Below the pieces are notes generated by a model. The model made no database searches, had not been told where the DNA came from, and was given only the letters and a program-made list of their open reading frames with translations. The position numbers and the translations under genes were made by a program. A stretch of DNA of 64,000 bases from Gammaproteobacteria bacterium (GTDB lineage Bacteria; Pseudomonadota; Gammaproteobacteria; Burkholderiales; Rhodocyclaceae). Location: contig JAHJHI010000001.1 of assembly GCA_018824085.1 (NCBI GenBank), positions 30,875 through 94,874 of the forward strand, given 5' to 3'. The first letter of the stretch is position 1, and every line of letters starts with the position of its first letter. This document shows positions 24,540 through 35,837 of the stretch, one piece after another.

Positions 24540-25621
24540 CGCTCGCGCTCGATCTGCGCCACGGCGCGCCGCGGCTGGATTTCCACGCCGAACTGCCGAC
24601 CGGGCGCATCACGGCACTGCTCGGCCCCTCGGGCAGCGGCAAGACATCGATATTGCGAGCGATCGCCGGCCTCATCCGGCTTGAAGGCGCGGACATCCGC
24701 CTTGGAACCGATGTCTGGAACGACGACCGGACGCACCGACCCACGCGCGAGCGCTCGATCGGACTGGTGCCGCAGCAATACGGCCTGTTCCCGCACATGA
24801 GTGCGCTGCGCAACGTGGAAACCGCACTTGGCAACCTGCCGCCGGCACAGCGCAGCGAACGCGCGCATGCGGCGATCGAACTGGCCCACGTCGCCGGGCT
24901 GGAAGCGCGCTATCCGCATGAACTGTCCGGAGGACAGAAGCAGCGCGTCGCGCTGGCCCGCGCCATCGCACGCCAGCCGGCCGTGCTGCTGCTCGACGAG
25001 CCGTTCTCGGCGGTCGACCGCAGCACGCGCAAGCGGCTATATGTGGAATTGCGTCGCCTGCACGGGCAGTTGCAGAACACCATCGTGCTGGTCACGCATG
25101 ATCTCGATGAAGCCGCGCAGCTCGCCCATCACCTGTGTCTGATCCGCCATGGCCGCCTGCTGCAGTCCGGCCCGACCGGTGACGTGCTGACCCGTCCGCG
25201 CAGCGAGGAGTCAGCCCGCCTGCTGGACATTCCGAACGTTTTCGACGGTCGTGTGGAAAGACTGAGCGACGGCAACTGCCTCCTGCACTGGGGCCCGCAT
25301 GCGTTGCGCGTGCCCTGCCCTGACGCCCCGGATGGCGCGCGCATCCGCTGGGCCGTGCTGCCGTCAAACGTCCTGCTCGCGCGCCCCGACAAGCCCTGGG
25401 AAAGCCATCTCGAAAACCCGGTTCCGGCGCAGGTACTGGAGGTGATCGAGCTGGGCGGCGAAGCCGTCGTGCGGGTGAAGGTGTTCGGCCTGGACGACTG
25501 CATGCTGCAGCTGCGCCTGCCGATGCGGGCGATCCGGCGCTATCACGTCGCACCCGGTCATGCGATCACGATCTGCCTGCGCTCCGCGGACATCGTGCCG
25601 CTGCTCGACAGCGGGGACTGA
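24536..25621 (+). CDS. modC: Molybdate ABC transporter ATPase
   Basis: The 361-residue protein has Walker A LLGPSGSGKTSI, a Q-loop (LVPQQYGLFPHMSAL), the signature LSGGQKQRVALARA and Walker B VLLLDEPFSAVD. A C-terminal regulatory TOBE-like domain (about residues 290-355) holds MLQLRLPMRAIRRYHVAPGHAITICLRSADI, which may bind molybdate and inhibit transport. It ends 7 nt from the convergent stop of rnhB. Confidence 0.95.
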   Translation: MTLALDLRHGAPRLDFHAELPTGRITALLGPSGSGKTSILRAIAGLIRLEGADIRLGTDVWNDDRTHRPTRERSIGLVPQQYGLFPHMSALRNVETALGNLPPAQRSERAHAAIELAHVAGLEARYPHELSGGQKQRVALARAIARQPAVLLLDEPFSAVDRSTRKRLYVELRRLHGQLQNTIVLVTHDLDEAAQLAHHLCLIRHGRLLQSGPTGDVLTRPRSEESARLLDIPNVFDGRVERLSDGNCLLHWGPHALRVPCPDAPDGARIRWAVLPSNVLLARPDKPWESHLENPVPAQVLEVIELGGEAVVRVKVFGLDDCMLQLRLPMRAIRRYHVAPGHAITICLRSADIVPLLDSGD

Positions 25622-25628
25622 AGCTGCG

Positions 25629-26195
25629 TCAGAAGTCTGGCGCGCACTGCGCCACTGGCGCGAAGCTGCGCCGATGTATGGGTGACGGACCGTGCGCCCG
25701 CAGCGCGGCCAGATGCTCCGGCGTCGGATAGCCCTTGTGGCGGGCAATGCCGTACAGCGGATACTGCTCGGCAAGGCGCAGCATTTCGTGGTCGCGATCG
25801 GTCTTTGCCAGTATCGACGCTGCCGAAATTGCGGCTTCAAGGGCATCGCCGCCAACGACGGCCCGCGCCGGCATCAGCAGGCCCGGCGGAATCCGGTTGC
25901 CGTCGATCAGTACCTGCGTCGGTTGCACGGCGAGCGCTTCGATCGCGCGTCGCATCGCCAGCATGCTGGCGTGCAGGATGTTCAGGCGATCGATTTCCTC
26001 GACGCTGGCAACGCCCACCGCCCAGGCCAGCGCACGCTCGCGAATCAGCGGCGCCAGCGCTTCCCGTTTTTTCTCCGACAGCTTTTTCGAATCCGCCAGA
26101 CCGTCGATCGGGCGTGCCGGATCGAGAATCACGGCGGCTGCGTAGACCGGTCCGCACAACGGCCCGCGACCCGCTTCATCCACACCCGCAATCAT
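25629..26195 (-). CDS. rnhB: Ribonuclease HII
   Basis: The ATG at 26195 gives 188 residues. The catalytic start [21 protein letters not shown] contains Asp6 and Glu7, and [13 protein letters not shown] follows. Further acidic residues lie in VLIDGNRIP and AKTDRDHEM. It removes RNA from RNA-DNA hybrids and misincorporated ribonucleotides. It is the last gene of the long envelope cluster and overlaps lpxB by 4 nt. The ORF-track start at 26501 lies inside lpxB and is not used. Confidence 0.97.
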   Translation of the reverse strand: MIAGVDEAGRGPLCGPVYAAAVILDPARPIDGLADSKKLSEKKREALAPLIRERALAWAVGVASVEEIDRLNILHASMLAMRRAIEALAVQPTQVLIDGNRIPPGLLMPARAVVGGDALEAAISAASILAKTDRDHEMLRLAEQYPLYGIARHKGYPTPEHLAALRAHGPSPIHRRSFAPVAQCAPDF

Positions 26196-27349
26196 GGCGC
26201 CGCCGCCGGAAGGTGCGCCAGGATGGCCGCCGCGGCGCGGCTCGCGGTGTCGCAGCGCAAGGCGGTGTGTATGCGCTCGAAATGCTCCAGCTGCGTGGCT
26301 CGCGCAGCCTCGTCGCCGAGCAGCGCATCCAGCGCGTCTGCCAGCTTCAGCGGCGTGGCATCGTGCTGCAGCAGTTCGGGCACCACGGCGCTGCCTTCCA
26401 GTATGTTTGGCAGTCCGACCCAGGGCTGGTAGGCCATGCGCTTCATGATCTGCCAGGACACCGGATGCATGCGGTAGGCGATGACGTGCGGCGCGCGGCA
26501 CAACGCGGCCTCCAGCGTGGCCGTGCCACTGGCGACGAGCGCGGCATCGCAGGCCATCATCGCGTCACGGGCATGGCCGAACAGGATGGAGATCGGCAGG
26601 TCGGTGGCCTTGCGCTCCCACAGCGCATGCTCGAACAGCTTGCGTGTTTCGCGCGTGGTCAGCGGCACGAGGAAGCGCAGCGCCGGGTGACGGTCGTGCA
26701 GCTCGCGCGCCGCGTCGATCCAGGTGGCCGCGTTATAGCGCAACTCGGACTGGCGGCTGCCCGGCAGCAAGGCCACGACGCGTGCGCTGGCGGGAAGTGC
26801 CAGCCGCTCACGCGCCGCCTGGCGCTGCGGCGCGGGCGAGATCTCGTCGGCGAACGGGTGTCCGACGTAGCTCACCGGCACGCCCGCCTTTTCGTACAAC
26901 TCGGGTTCGAACGGGAACAGACAGAGCATGCGCGACACGCTGCGTGCGATGCCCTTGATCCGTCCACCGCGCCAGGCCCAGATCGACGGACTGACATAGT
27001 GGATGGCCGGTATGCCCGCATCGCGCAGGTTCCGCTCCAGCCACAGGTTGAAGTCAGGCGCGTCAACGCCGATGAAGGCCGCCGGGCGCGCTGCCAGCAG
27101 CCGCTGCAGCAGTCGCTTGCGGATGCCCGACAGCTCGCGGTAGTGACGCAGAACTTCGACGTAGCCGCGAACCGACAGCTTCTCCGCCGGCCACCAGGCA
27201 TCCAGCCCGGCCGACGCCATGCGCGGGCCGCCGATGCCGACGAAATCGATATCGGGTCGCGCGCTGCGCAGCGCTTTCATGAGGTGTGCGGCCAGCTGGT
27301 CGCCGGATGCTTCCCCGGCGACCATGGCCACCGTGATGCGGGAGGCCAT
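26192..27349 (-). CDS. lpxB: Lipid-A-disaccharide synthase
   Basis: The 385-residue GT19 enzyme condenses UDP-2,3-diacylglucosamine with lipid X to make the lipid A disaccharide at the inner face of the cytoplasmic membrane. Family blocks are [69 protein letters not shown] and [11 protein letters not shown]. Its ATG overlaps the last base of the lpxA stop. It sits in the conserved lpxD-fabZ-lpxA-lpxB order. Confidence 0.97.
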   Translation of the reverse strand: MASRITVAMVAGEASGDQLAAHLMKALRSARPDIDFVGIGGPRMASAGLDAWWPAEKLSVRGYVEVLRHYRELSGIRKRLLQRLLAARPAAFIGVDAPDFNLWLERNLRDAGIPAIHYVSPSIWAWRGGRIKGIARSVSRMLCLFPFEPELYEKAGVPVSYVGHPFADEISPAPQRQAARERLALPASARVVALLPGSRQSELRYNAATWIDAARELHDRHPALRFLVPLTTRETRKLFEHALWERKATDLPISILFGHARDAMMACDAALVASGTATLEAALCRAPHVIAYRMHPVSWQIMKRMAYQPWVGLPNILEGSAVVPELLQHDATPLKLADALDALLGDEAARATQLEHFERIHTALRCDTASRAAAAILAHLPAAAP

Positions 27350-28128
27350 TATCGGATGATGCCGCGTCCGCCGGAGGCAAGAAAGTCTGCGAGCAGGCCA
27401 ACCTCGGGCACGCTTTTCGCCGCATCTGCGACGGCCTGCTTTGCGTCCTCGAGCGACAGGCCCTCGCGATACAAGGTCTTGTAGGCGCGCTTGATGGCCG
27501 TGATGGCTTCACTGCTGTAGCCGCGCCGACGCAGTCCTTCGCTGTTGATGCCGTGCGGCGTGGCCGGCACGCCGTTGGCGAGCACGAATGGCGGCACGTC
27601 CTGCAGCACGCTGGAATGCACGCCGCAGAAACTGTGAGCCCCTACGCGGACGAACTGATGAACCCCGGTGAAGCCGCCGAGAATCGCCCAGTCGCCGATA
27701 TGGACATGCCCGGCCAGCGCGGTGTTGTTCGCCATGATCGTGTGGCTGCCGACCTGGCAGTCATGGGCCACGTGCACATAGGCCATGATCCAGTTGTCGT
27801 CACCGACGCGCGTCACGCCGACGTCCTGCGTGGTGCCGCAATTCATCGTCACGTATTCGCGCACGGTGTTGCGGTCGCCGATTTCGAGTCGGGTCGGCTC
27901 GCCTGCGTACTTCTTGTCCTGCGGCGCACCGCCGATGGAGCAGAAGGGGTGGAACACGTTCTCGCGACCGATGCGCGTATGCCCGTCGATGACGACGTGC
28001 GGATGCACTCGCGTGCCCTCGCCGATCTCGACGTGGGCGCCGATCACGCTATAGGCGCCGATCTCCACGCCATCCGCGATACGGGCGGTCGGCGCGACGA
28101 TGGCGGTCGGATGGATGACGGAGCCCAT
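27349..28128 (-). CDS. lpxA: UDP-N-acetylglucosamine acyltransferase
   Basis: The ATG at 28128 overlaps the fabZ stop (TGATG). The 259-residue protein is a left-handed beta-helix with hexapeptide repeats from the start (IHPTAIVAPTARIADGVEIGAYSVIG). The catalytic His lies in MAYVHVAHDCQVG. HQFVRVGAHSFCGVHS and GLRRRGYSSEAITAIKRAYKTLYREGLSLEDA complete the family pattern. It adds the 3-hydroxyacyl chain to UDP-GlcNAc in the first step of lipid A synthesis. Confidence 0.97.
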   Translation of the reverse strand: MGSVIHPTAIVAPTARIADGVEIGAYSVIGAHVEIGEGTRVHPHVVIDGHTRIGRENVFHPFCSIGGAPQDKKYAGEPTRLEIGDRNTVREYVTMNCGTTQDVGVTRVGDDNWIMAYVHVAHDCQVGSHTIMANNTALAGHVHIGDWAILGGFTGVHQFVRVGAHSFCGVHSSVLQDVPPFVLANGVPATPHGINSEGLRRRGYSSEAITAIKRAYKTLYREGLSLEDAKQAVADAAKSVPEVGLLADFLASGGRGIIR

Positions 28129-28562
28129 CAGGTCGGGCGCACCGCACAGAGCAACTCGGTTTCGGCGACGACATTGCCGTCGACGACCGCGCGCGCCGCG
28201 TACTTCCAGATGCCGCGCATGTTGCGGATCAGATCGACTTCGAGAATGAGCTGGTCGCCCGCCATCACCGGTTTCTTGAACCGTGTGTTGTCGATGCCGC
28301 ACAGGTAATAGACGGAGTCCTTGTCGGGTGTCGTACCCAGCGTTTCAAAGGACAGGATGGCCGCAGCCTGCGCCAGCGCTTCCACGATCAGCACGCCCGG
28401 CATGACCGGGTGGTTCGGGAAGTGGCCGGGGAAAAACGGCTCGTTGATCGATACGTTCTTCAGCGCACGGATGTATTTGTTCGCTTCGACATCGAGCACC
28501 CTGTCCACCAGCAGGAAGGGAAAACGGTGCGGCAGCGACTTCAGCACCTCGTGTATGTCCAT
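28128..28562 (-). CDS. fabZ: 3-hydroxyacyl-ACP dehydratase FabZ
   Basis: The ATG at 28562 gives 144 residues starting [26 protein letters not shown]. The hot-dog fold has its active-site His in [28 protein letters not shown], with the catalytic Glu in IVEAL. It dehydrates 3-hydroxyacyl-ACP in fatty acid synthesis and competes with LpxA and LpxD for the same substrate. GGAAGA lies rather far from this ATG, so a TTG four codons upstream is an alternative start. Confidence 0.96.
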   Translation of the reverse strand: MDIHEVLKSLPHRFPFLLVDRVLDVEANKYIRALKNVSINEPFFPGHFPNHPVMPGVLIVEALAQAAAILSFETLGTTPDKDSVYYLCGIDNTRFKKPVMAGDQLILEVDLIRNMRGIWKYAARAVVDGNVVAETELLCAVRPT

Positions 28563-28572
28563 GGATTTCAAT

Positions 28573-29613
28573 TCAGTCTTCCTTGATGCTTTGCAGTGAT
28601 GCAAGTTGGCGCTCGAGCGTGCGCACCCTGTCTGCCAACGCGTCGAGCTGACGCAGGCGGGCGAAATTGCGGGACCATTCACGATGTTCCATGAAGGGCA
28701 CCGAGCCGGTATAGGTACCGGGCGAAACGATGGATTTCGTCACCAGCGTGGCGGCTGAAACCATCACGTCATCGGCGATTTCCAGATGGCCGACAATGTT
28801 GGCGGCGCCGGCGATCATGCAGCGCCGGCCGATACGGGTGCTGCCCGCAACGGCGCAGCAACCGGCCATCGCGGTATGCTCGCCGATGTGCACGTTGTGT
28901 GCGATCTGTATCTGGTTGTCCAGCTTCACGCCGTCACCGATCACCGTGTCGTCCAGTGCGCCCCGGTCTATCGTCGTGCTGGCGCCGATCTCCACATCGT
29001 CCCCGATGAGTACCCGCCCGATCTGCGGAATCTTCACCCAGTGCGCCTCTGCATCCCGTGCAAAGCCGAAGCCGTCCGCTCCGATGACGGCACCGGAGTG
29101 GATGATGCCGCGCACCCCGACAACGCAGCGCGGATAGATGACAACCCGCGGATACAGGCGAGTGCCCGCGCCGACAACGCAGTCATCGCCCACGTTCGAT
29201 CCGGCGCCGATGATCGCGCCGTCCCCGACGACCGCACGGGCCCCGATCACCGCGCCGGCACCGATGTGGGCACCGACGCCGATCTGCGCGGTTTCATGCA
29301 CCGACGCACCAGGCTCGATGCCGGCTGCCGGCACCACTTCGGGATTGAGCACCTGCGCGACGCGCGCAAAATACAGGTAGGGATTGCGGATGCGGATGTG
29401 CGGCCTGAGCAGCCCGTCCCCATCGCCCGGCGACACGATCACGGCGCCCGCCGCGCTCGTCGCCAGTGCGCCCCTGTATCTGGGATTGGACAGGAAGGCG
29501 ATCTGGCCTGGCCCGGCCTTATCCAGCGACGCGACCTGCTCGATCAGCAAATCCGCGTCGCCGTGCAGCTCGCCCCCCAGCCGGGCGACCAGGTCGCCAA
29601 GTCGGGCTGGCAT
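28573..29613 (-). CDS. lpxD: UDP-3-O-(3-hydroxyacyl)glucosamine N-acyltransferase
   Basis: The 346-residue protein has an N-terminal uridine-binding domain ([44 protein letters not shown]). A hexapeptide beta-helix of about 200 residues follows, with the catalytic His region [30 protein letters not shown]-terminal helix reads [23 protein letters not shown]. It adds the second acyl chain in lipid A synthesis. The gene starts 7 nt after skp. Confidence 0.97.
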   Translation of the reverse strand: MPARLGDLVARLGGELHGDADLLIEQVASLDKAGPGQIAFLSNPRYRGALATSAAGAVIVSPGDGDGLLRPHIRIRNPYLYFARVAQVLNPEVVPAAGIEPGASVHETAQIGVGAHIGAGAVIGARAVVGDGAIIGAGSNVGDDCVVGAGTRLYPRVVIYPRCVVGVRGIIHSGAVIGADGFGFARDAEAHWVKIPQIGRVLIGDDVEIGASTTIDRGALDDTVIGDGVKLDNQIQIAHNVHIGEHTAMAGCCAVAGSTRIGRRCMIAGAANIVGHLEIADDVMVSAATLVTKSIVSPGTYTGSVPFMEHREWSRNFARLRQLDALADRVRTLERQLASLQSIKED

Positions 29614-29620
29614 GATCTTC

Positions 29621-30142
29621 CTACTTGCTCGCCGGCGGATCGGCCAGCGCCTTCAGTACCTTCTCGGTGATGTCGATGCGCGCGCTGCGATACACCACTT
29701 CCTGGAAGATGATGTCGTACTTGTCCGCCTCGGCGATGACCTTGATCGCCTTGTTGGCTCGATCAAGCACGCCGGCAAGCTCTTCGTTGCGACGCTGGTT
29801 GAGGTCTTCGCGATACTCGCGTTCCCGGCGTTGCATCTCCCGCGTCAGATCGTTGAACTCACGCTCCTTGGCACGGCGATCGCTGTCCGACAGCGTCACG
29901 GCGTTCTTTTCCATGTTCTGCTGCATGCCCTGCAGCTGCTTGGCGAGCTTTTCGAGCTCCTGGCTGCGTTTCTCGAATTCCTTCTCGAGTTTCTTTTGCG
30001 CCCGCACGGCCGGTGCAGCCTCGCGCAGAATGCGCTCCGTATCGACGAAACCGATCTTGAAATCGGATTCGGCGCGCGACGAAGTGCTGACGCCGAGCGA
30101 CAGCAGTGTGAGCAAGACGATTGATAGCGTGCGCAAGGACAT
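29621..30142 (-). CDS. skp: OmpH/Skp-family periplasmic chaperone
   Basis: The 173-residue protein has a signal peptide (LRTLSIVLLTLLSLGVSTSSRAES). The mature start KIGFVDTERILREAAPAVRAQKKLEKEFEKR is followed by long coiled-coil helices rich in Lys and Glu. Skp trimers hold unfolded outer-membrane proteins in a tentacle-like cavity and deliver them to BAM. Its position between bamA and lpxD agrees with this role. Confidence 0.95.
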   Translation of the reverse strand: MSLRTLSIVLLTLLSLGVSTSSRAESDFKIGFVDTERILREAAPAVRAQKKLEKEFEKRSQELEKLAKQLQGMQQNMEKNAVTLSDSDRRAKEREFNDLTREMQRREREYREDLNQRRNEELAGVLDRANKAIKVIAEADKYDIIFQEVVYRSARIDITEKVLKALADPPASK

Positions 30143-30171
30143 ACTCGACCTGTTTTCTGGGTGTTTCCGGA

Positions 30172-32466
30172 TCAGAACACGTTACCCAACTGGAACTGGA
30201 AGCGCTGAAGGCGATCCAGCGGGTCCTTGTTCAGCGGCTGGGCGATACTGAATTTGAGCGGTCCCATGGGCGAACTCCAGCCCACGGAAAGGCCAGCACT
30301 ATAACGCAAATCCCCGAGATTCAAGGTCTGGTCACTACTCCAGACCTGACCGGCATCGACGAACGTACCCAGGCGCAGCGTCTTGTCCTGTCCCATGCCG
30401 GGGAAGGGAAACAGCAGTTCGGCATTGGCCACGACACGGCGATCACCGCCGATCGAGCTTTCAAGGATGTTGCCGGCGGCGTCACGGTCACGCTCGCCGA
30501 GCGATGCCGTCTGGAAACCGCGCACCGAACCGATGCCGCCCGCGTAGAAATTCTTGTAGAACGGCAGCGGCTTGCCGCCATAGCCCTTGCCATAGCCGAT
30601 TTCGCCATTCAGTGACAACACGAAATCGCCGAACAGCGGGAAGAAGCGCTGGTGCTGATAGGACGCCTTCGCATAGCGCAGCGACCCGCCTGGCAAGGCC
30701 AGTTCGGCATTCACGCGCTGATAGGTACCTGTCGTCGGATAGATGAAGCTGTCACGCGTATCGCGCGACCAGCCCACGGTGCCGACCAGCGACGTATTGG
30801 TGTCGCCGAATTCGCTGACGAAATTCTTGTAGCGCTGCGGACTGTCGTCGTACACATCGATCGAGGTCTGGTCGACGGCCAGACCGAAATTGATGCGGTC
30901 GTCCTCCTCGATAGGGAAACCCCAGCGAAGGCCCGCACCGATCGACGACGTGCGGTAGTTGCCGATGTTCAGGCTCGTCGGATCGACATTGCGCAGATAG
31001 ACGTCAAAGCCGCGCGAAATGCCGTCCGGCGTGTAGTACGGATCGGTGAACGACAGCGCGTAGGTCTTGTTGATGCTGCCGCTGTTCAGGCTCAGCGACA
31101 GCGCCTTGCCGCTGCCGAACAGGTTCTGCTGCGACACCGACGTCGACAGGATCAGGCTTTCCGAACTGGAAAAACCTGCGCCGAACATCAGGTTGCCGGT
31201 CGGCTTCTCCTTGACCGTCAGGTTCACATCGACCTGGTCGGTCGAACCCGGCACGGCTGGCGTCTCCACCGTCACGCCGTCGAAGTAGCCGAGGCGGTCC
31301 ACCCGGTTGCGCGAGCGCGTGATCTTCGCTCCGTCGTACCAGGCGCCTTCCATCTGGCGGAACTCGCGGCGGATCACCTCGTCACGCGTCTTGCTGTTGC
31401 CCTGGACGTTGATGCGGCGCACATAGACGCGGCGGCCCGGATCGACGAACACGGTGAAGGACACCGTGCGATTCGCCTTGTCGGGCTCCGGCACCGCATT
31501 CACGTTCGCGAAGGCGTAGCCCTCGTTCGACAGGCGATCGTTGATCGCCTTCGTCGTTTCGGTCAGGTTGCGGCGCGAGAACTCGTCGCCGGTCTTCAGC
31601 TTGACCAGCGGACGCAGTTCCTCTTCCGGCAGCAGCAGATCACCCGACAGCTTCACGCTGGATACCGTGTACTTCTCGCCCTCGCTGATCGAGATCGTGA
31701 TGTAGATGTCCTGCTTGTCCGGCGTGATCGACACCTGGGTCGAATCGACGTTGAACTCCAGATAGCCGCGATCGAGGTAATGGCTGCGCAGCGTTTCGAC
31801 ATCCGCGCCGAGCTTCTGGCGGGAATACTGGTCGTTCTTCGTATACCAGGTCAGCCAGCCCGGCGTCGTCAGCGTGATCAGCTTGAGCAGTTCCTTCTCG
31901 GAGAACGCCTTGGCACCAACGATGTTGATCTGCTTGATGTGGGCGACCTCGCCCTCGTCGACCTGGAAATTGATGCCGACCCGATTGCGTTCGAGCGGCG
32001 TGACCGTGGTCTTGATCTCGACCGAATAGCGGCCGCGAGACAGATACTGGCGCTTCAGTTCCTGCTCGGCGCGATCCAGCACGCTGCGGTCGAAAATACG
32101 TGATTCGGCCAGGCCGAAATCACGCATGGCCTTCTTGATCTGTTCCTTGTCGAATTCCTTCATGCCGACGAATTCGAGCGAAGCGATCGCCGGACGTTCT
32201 TCGACGACGACGACCAGCACGTCACCCTCGACCTCGATCCGCACATCCTTGAAGAACCCGGTCGCGAACAGCGCCTTGATGGCCTCGGCAGCCTTGTCTT
32301 CTGTAAAGCTCTCGCCGACGCGGATCGGCAGGTAGTTGAAGACGGTACCGGCCTCGGTGCGCTGGATGCCCTCGACCCGGATGTCGCGGACGACAAAGGA
32401 ATCAAAAGCGTGGGCATGAGCCGACAGCAATCCCGCGATCAGGGCGGGCACTAGAAACTTGCGCAT
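30172..32466 (-). CDS. bamA: BamA, central subunit of the outer-membrane beta-barrel assembly machine
   Basis: The ATG at 32466 gives 764 residues with a signal peptide ending at about residue 20 (FLVPALIAGLLSAHAHAF); 19 upstream codons of the track ORF are excluded. Five POTRA domains span about 21-420, starting FVVRDIRVEGIQRTEAGTVFNYLPIRVGE. A 16-strand Omp85 barrel follows, with the lid-loop signature RGF in GGIGSVRGFQTASLGERD. It ends in PLDRLQRFQFQLGNVF, with a terminal Phe. It inserts outer-membrane proteins, and rseP lies immediately upstream. Confidence 0.97.
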   Translation of the reverse strand: MRKFLVPALIAGLLSAHAHAFDSFVVRDIRVEGIQRTEAGTVFNYLPIRVGESFTEDKAAEAIKALFATGFFKDVRIEVEGDVLVVVVEERPAIASLEFVGMKEFDKEQIKKAMRDFGLAESRIFDRSVLDRAEQELKRQYLSRGRYSVEIKTTVTPLERNRVGINFQVDEGEVAHIKQINIVGAKAFSEKELLKLITLTTPGWLTWYTKNDQYSRQKLGADVETLRSHYLDRGYLEFNVDSTQVSITPDKQDIYITISISEGEKYTVSSVKLSGDLLLPEEELRPLVKLKTGDEFSRRNLTETTKAINDRLSNEGYAFANVNAVPEPDKANRTVSFTVFVDPGRRVYVRRINVQGNSKTRDEVIRREFRQMEGAWYDGAKITRSRNRVDRLGYFDGVTVETPAVPGSTDQVDVNLTVKEKPTGNLMFGAGFSSSESLILSTSVSQQNLFGSGKALSLSLNSGSINKTYALSFTDPYYTPDGISRGFDVYLRNVDPTSLNIGNYRTSSIGAGLRWGFPIEEDDRINFGLAVDQTSIDVYDDSPQRYKNFVSEFGDTNTSLVGTVGWSRDTRDSFIYPTTGTYQRVNAELALPGGSLRYAKASYQHQRFFPLFGDFVLSLNGEIGYGKGYGGKPLPFYKNFYAGGIGSVRGFQTASLGERDRDAAGNILESSIGGDRRVVANAELLFPFPGMGQDKTLRLGTFVDAGQVWSSDQTLNLGDLRYSAGLSVGWSSPMGPLKFSIAQPLNKDPLDRLQRFQFQLGNVF

Positions 32467-32485
32467 TGGGGGATTCAGCTGGCAG

Positions 32486-33844
32486 TCAACCGAAAAGGCG
32501 ATTGATATCGTTATAGAAGGCAAAGGCCATCAGCATCAGCAGCATGGCCAGACCGATCTGTTGCCCGATCTCCATGATCCGCTCGGACACCGGACCGCCC
32601 TTGATCACTTCGATCGTATAGTACATCAAGTGTCCACCGTCCAGCAGCGGGATGGGCAGCAGGTTCAGCACCCCCAGACTGATGCTGATGAGCGCGATGA
32701 ACTTGATGTAGTGGCTCGCGCCCATGCGGGCTGACTGCCCCGCGTAGTCGGCGATCGTGACCGGTCCGCTGAGGTTCTTCCAGGACAGTTGTCCGGTGAT
32801 CATGCGCCCGAAGGCCTTCAGGCTGAACAGCGCGGTATCCCACGTCTGGACCACGCCCAGCGTGAAGGCATCAAGCACGCCGTGCTGCACGGTGACGAAC
32901 AGCCTGTCGCGCAATGCCAGATCCGGTTCCGGCGTCACGCCCAGCCGGCCGAACACCTGTCCGCCCTCCTCGACCTGCGAAATGTCCGCCGTCAGATCAA
33001 GCGTCTCGCCATTGCGGAGTACGCGCAACGGCACCGACTTTCCGCCGCGCTCGCGCACCACGCCGACCATCGTGCTCCAGTCCTCCATGGGCTGACCATC
33101 GATCGTCACGATGCGGTCCCCGACCTGCACGCCTGCCCGTTCTGCGGCGCTGCCCGCCTCTATCGTGCCGATGACGGCAGGCACCGCGGGCCGGAACAGC
33201 ATCAGGCCGGCGCGTTCCATCAGCGAGGCATCAACGTCGCCTCCCAGTCCGGACATGTCGATCCGGCGCACGTTGATGTCCTGGCGCTCGTTGATGGTTT
33301 CCAGCGTGATGACGCCGCGCTCGACGGCGGCTTGCGCAACGTTCCAGCGCAGGTCCTGTGCCGACGCAACCGGTTTGCCGTTGATGGCCCGCACCAGTTC
33401 GCCTTCCGTCACACCGGCCACCGAGGCGGGCGTGCCGGTTTGCGGCGCGGCGAGCAGTGGCCGCAACTCGTCCATGCCGTAAATGAACAGCGCCCAGTAG
33501 ATGACGATGGCGAGCAGGAAGTTGGCGATCGGGCCGGCTGCAACGATGGCGAACCGGCGCCATACGGTCTGTCGGTTGAAGGCGCGATGCAGTTCATCCG
33601 GTGCAACGCTGCCTTCGCGTTCGTCGAGCATCTTGACGAAACCGCCGAGCGGAAACAGCGCGAGCACCCACTCAGTCGCATCGGGACCGTATCGGCGCAG
33701 CAGCAGCGGTCTGCCGAAGCCGATGGAAAAGCGCAGCACCTTGACACCGCACAGGCGTGCCACGCTGTAGTGTCCGAATTCGTGAACGGTGATGAGGATG
33801 CCGAGCGCGAGTGCGAAAGCTGCAAGGTAGAAAAGCGGATTCAC
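32486..33844 (-). CDS. rseP: RIP zinc metalloprotease RseP
   Basis: The 452-residue site-2 protease has the zinc motif HEFGH at residues 21-25 in the first membrane helix. The second metal site, [12 protein letters not shown], lies near the C-terminus. Two PDZ domains occupy the periplasmic part ([24 protein letters not shown] and [23 protein letters not shown]). It cleaves anti-sigma factor RseA and remnant signal peptides within the membrane. It overlaps dxr by 4 nt. Confidence 0.97.
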   Translation of the reverse strand: MNPLFYLAAFALALGILITVHEFGHYSVARLCGVKVLRFSIGFGRPLLLRRYGPDATEWVLALFPLGGFVKMLDEREGSVAPDELHRAFNRQTVWRRFAIVAAGPIANFLLAIVIYWALFIYGMDELRPLLAAPQTGTPASVAGVTEGELVRAINGKPVASAQDLRWNVAQAAVERGVITLETINERQDINVRRIDMSGLGGDVDASLMERAGLMLFRPAVPAVIGTIEAGSAAERAGVQVGDRIVTIDGQPMEDWSTMVGVVRERGGKSVPLRVLRNGETLDLTADISQVEEGGQVFGRLGVTPEPDLALRDRLFVTVQHGVLDAFTLGVVQTWDTALFSLKAFGRMITGQLSWKNLSGPVTIADYAGQSARMGASHYIKFIALISISLGVLNLLPIPLLDGGHLMYYTIEVIKGGPVSERIMEIGQQIGLAMLLMLMAFAFYNDINRLFG

Positions 33845-35001
33845 GTTCGGGCCTCGACAATGCGTTGTGCCACGGCACGTGCAGCGGCATCCGCCGCGAA
33901 CACTTCGTCGAGCGTGCGGGCGGGCTGGTCAGGCAGCGTTTCAAGAGTGGCGGCAATCACATCCGCTATGGCACGAAAACCCAGCCGGCGTTCCAGGAAA
34001 GCCGATACCGCAACTTCGTTCGCCGCATTCAGCACCGTCGGCGCACCGCCCGCCGCACGCAGCGCCTCGAAGGCGAGCGCCAGACACGGGAAGCGAGCGA
34101 AGTCGGGACGCTCGAACACAAGATCGGCGGCCGCTGCGAGGTCAAGCGCACTGACACCGGAATCAATGCGGTGCGGCCAGTCGAGCGCATGGGCGATCGG
34201 TGTGCGCATGTCGGGATTGCCCATCTGCGCAAGCACCGAACCGTCGACGTACTCAACCATGGAGTGCACGATGCTCTGCGGATGGATGACGACATCGATC
34301 GACTCGGCAGGCGTGTCGAACAGCCAGTGCGCTTCGATGACCTCGAGGCCCTTGTTCATCATCGTCGCGGAGTCGACGGAAATCTTGCGGCCCATGTCCC
34401 AGTTCGGATGCGCGCAGGCCTGCTCCGGCGTTACGTGATCCAGCGCATCCAGCGGGCTGCTCCTGAACGGGCCTCCGGACGCGGTCAGCAGGATGCGCCG
34501 CACGCCCGCACGCCCTTTGACCGGCATGCACTGGAAGACCGCATTGTGTTCGCTGTCGATCGGCAGCAGCGTCGCACCATGCGCGTGGACTTCATGCATG
34601 AACACGCCACCGGCCATCACGAGCGCTTCCTTGTTGGCGAGCAGGATGCGTTTGCCGCTGCGTGCCGACGCGAGGGTCGGGCGCAGGCCGGCGGCACCGA
34701 CGATAGCCGCCATGACAGTATCGACTTCAGGCAGTGACGCGATGAACTCCAGCGCCTCGATGCCATGCAGCACCTCGGTTCCGACCCGTCCGGCAAGCAG
34801 AGCGCGCAGTTCGCCGGCGGCAGCGTCGTCCGCAACCACCGCATAGCGCGGCGCGCAGGACAGGCATTGCCCGGCAAGCTTGCGTATCTGTCGGTGGCCC
34901 GACAGTGCGACGACTTCAAAGCGCTCCGGATGACGTGCCACGACATCCAGCGTACTGACGCCGATCGATCCGGTCGCGCCGAGTATGGACAGTTTCCGCA
35001 T
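33841..35001 (-). CDS. dxr: 1-deoxy-D-xylulose-5-phosphate reductoisomerase
   Basis: The 386-residue enzyme makes 2-C-methylerythritol 4-phosphate with NADPH, the committed step of the MEP isoprenoid pathway. The NADPH motif [30 protein letters not shown] opens the protein. The substrate and metal site contains [13 protein letters not shown], and [37 protein letters not shown] and [23 protein letters not shown] follow. It lies between cdsA and rseP and shares one base with the cdsA end. Confidence 0.97.
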   Translation of the reverse strand: MRKLSILGATGSIGVSTLDVVARHPERFEVVALSGHRQIRKLAGQCLSCAPRYAVVADDAAAGELRALLAGRVGTEVLHGIEALEFIASLPEVDTVMAAIVGAAGLRPTLASARSGKRILLANKEALVMAGGVFMHEVHAHGATLLPIDSEHNAVFQCMPVKGRAGVRRILLTASGGPFRSSPLDALDHVTPEQACAHPNWDMGRKISVDSATMMNKGLEVIEAHWLFDTPAESIDVVIHPQSIVHSMVEYVDGSVLAQMGNPDMRTPIAHALDWPHRIDSGVSALDLAAAADLVFERPDFARFPCLALAFEALRAAGGAPTVLNAANEVAVSAFLERRLGFRAIADVIAATLETLPDQPARTLDEVFAADAAARAVAQRIVEART

Positions 35002-35837
35002 CAGGACGGCGTTCCCGCAAACAGGTGAAGCAAGGCGAAGCCGATCAGCGGCAAGGTGGCCGTCAGGCTGTCTATCCGGTCAAGAATGCCGCCGTGGCCC
35101 GGCAGCAGCTGGCTGCTGTCCTTCATGCCCGCCTGACGCTTCATCATCGATTCGAACAGATCGCCAACGATGCTGACCGCCGTCAGCACGAGCAGAACCG
35201 CAGCCCATGTCATCGGCGCCGGCGTCTGGTCGGGCGGAAAAAGCCAGGGCTTGATGGCCAGACCGTAGAGCTGGACTGCCACCACGGCACCGGCGGCGCC
35301 CTCCCAGGTCTTGCCCGGGCTGATGGCCGGTGCCAGCTTGTGACGCCCCAATGCCCGGCCCGTGAAATAGGCGGCGATATCGGCGATCCACACGACAGCC
35401 ATGAGCAGCAGCAACGGCAGCAGTCCCTCGGCGCGCAGCTGTATCAACGCGAGGGCCGGCGGCACCAGTACGACAGCGCCGGTCAGCATGAGCAGACCAC
35501 GCGCCGGACGACCTCCGCGCCACATCCACAGCGGCACGGCGAGCAGCCAGAACAGGATGGCCAGCACATGCATCGACGAGAGCCAGCCCCGGACGTCGGG
35601 CACCGTGCCGGCTCCGTCGAAAGCGCAGCGGGCAGCCGCTGCCACGACGAGAAAGGTCACCAGCCCCGACACGATGGAACCGACGCGGCCAAGCCCGGCG
35701 AGACGCCCCCACTCCCAGCCCGCCAGACCGAGAATCAGCGCAACCAGCCAGGACCACGCGGCCAGATCCAGCCACCGCAAAGCGGCAGACAGGCCGGCGA
35801 GCAGGACTATGGCCGTCAGTACCCTTTGTTTAAGCAT
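35001..35837 (-). CDS. cdsA: Phosphatidate cytidylyltransferase
   Basis: The 278-residue integral membrane protein has about eight helices. It carries the CdsA signature near the C-terminus ([33 protein letters not shown]). [29 protein letters not shown] is the other conserved block, with the DIAAYF acidic residue. It makes CDP-diacylglycerol from phosphatidate and CTP. It overlaps uppS by 8 nt. Confidence 0.97.
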   Translation of the reverse strand: MLKQRVLTAIVLLAGLSAALRWLDLAAWSWLVALILGLAGWEWGRLAGLGRVGSIVSGLVTFLVVAAAARCAFDGAGTVPDVRGWLSSMHVLAILFWLLAVPLWMWRGGRPARGLLMLTGAVVLVPPALALIQLRAEGLLPLLLLMAVVWIADIAAYFTGRALGRHKLAPAISPGKTWEGAAGAVVAVQLYGLAIKPWLFPPDQTPAPMTWAAVLLVLTAVSIVGDLFESMMKRQAGMKDSSQLLPGHGGILDRIDSLTATLPLIGFALLHLFAGTPS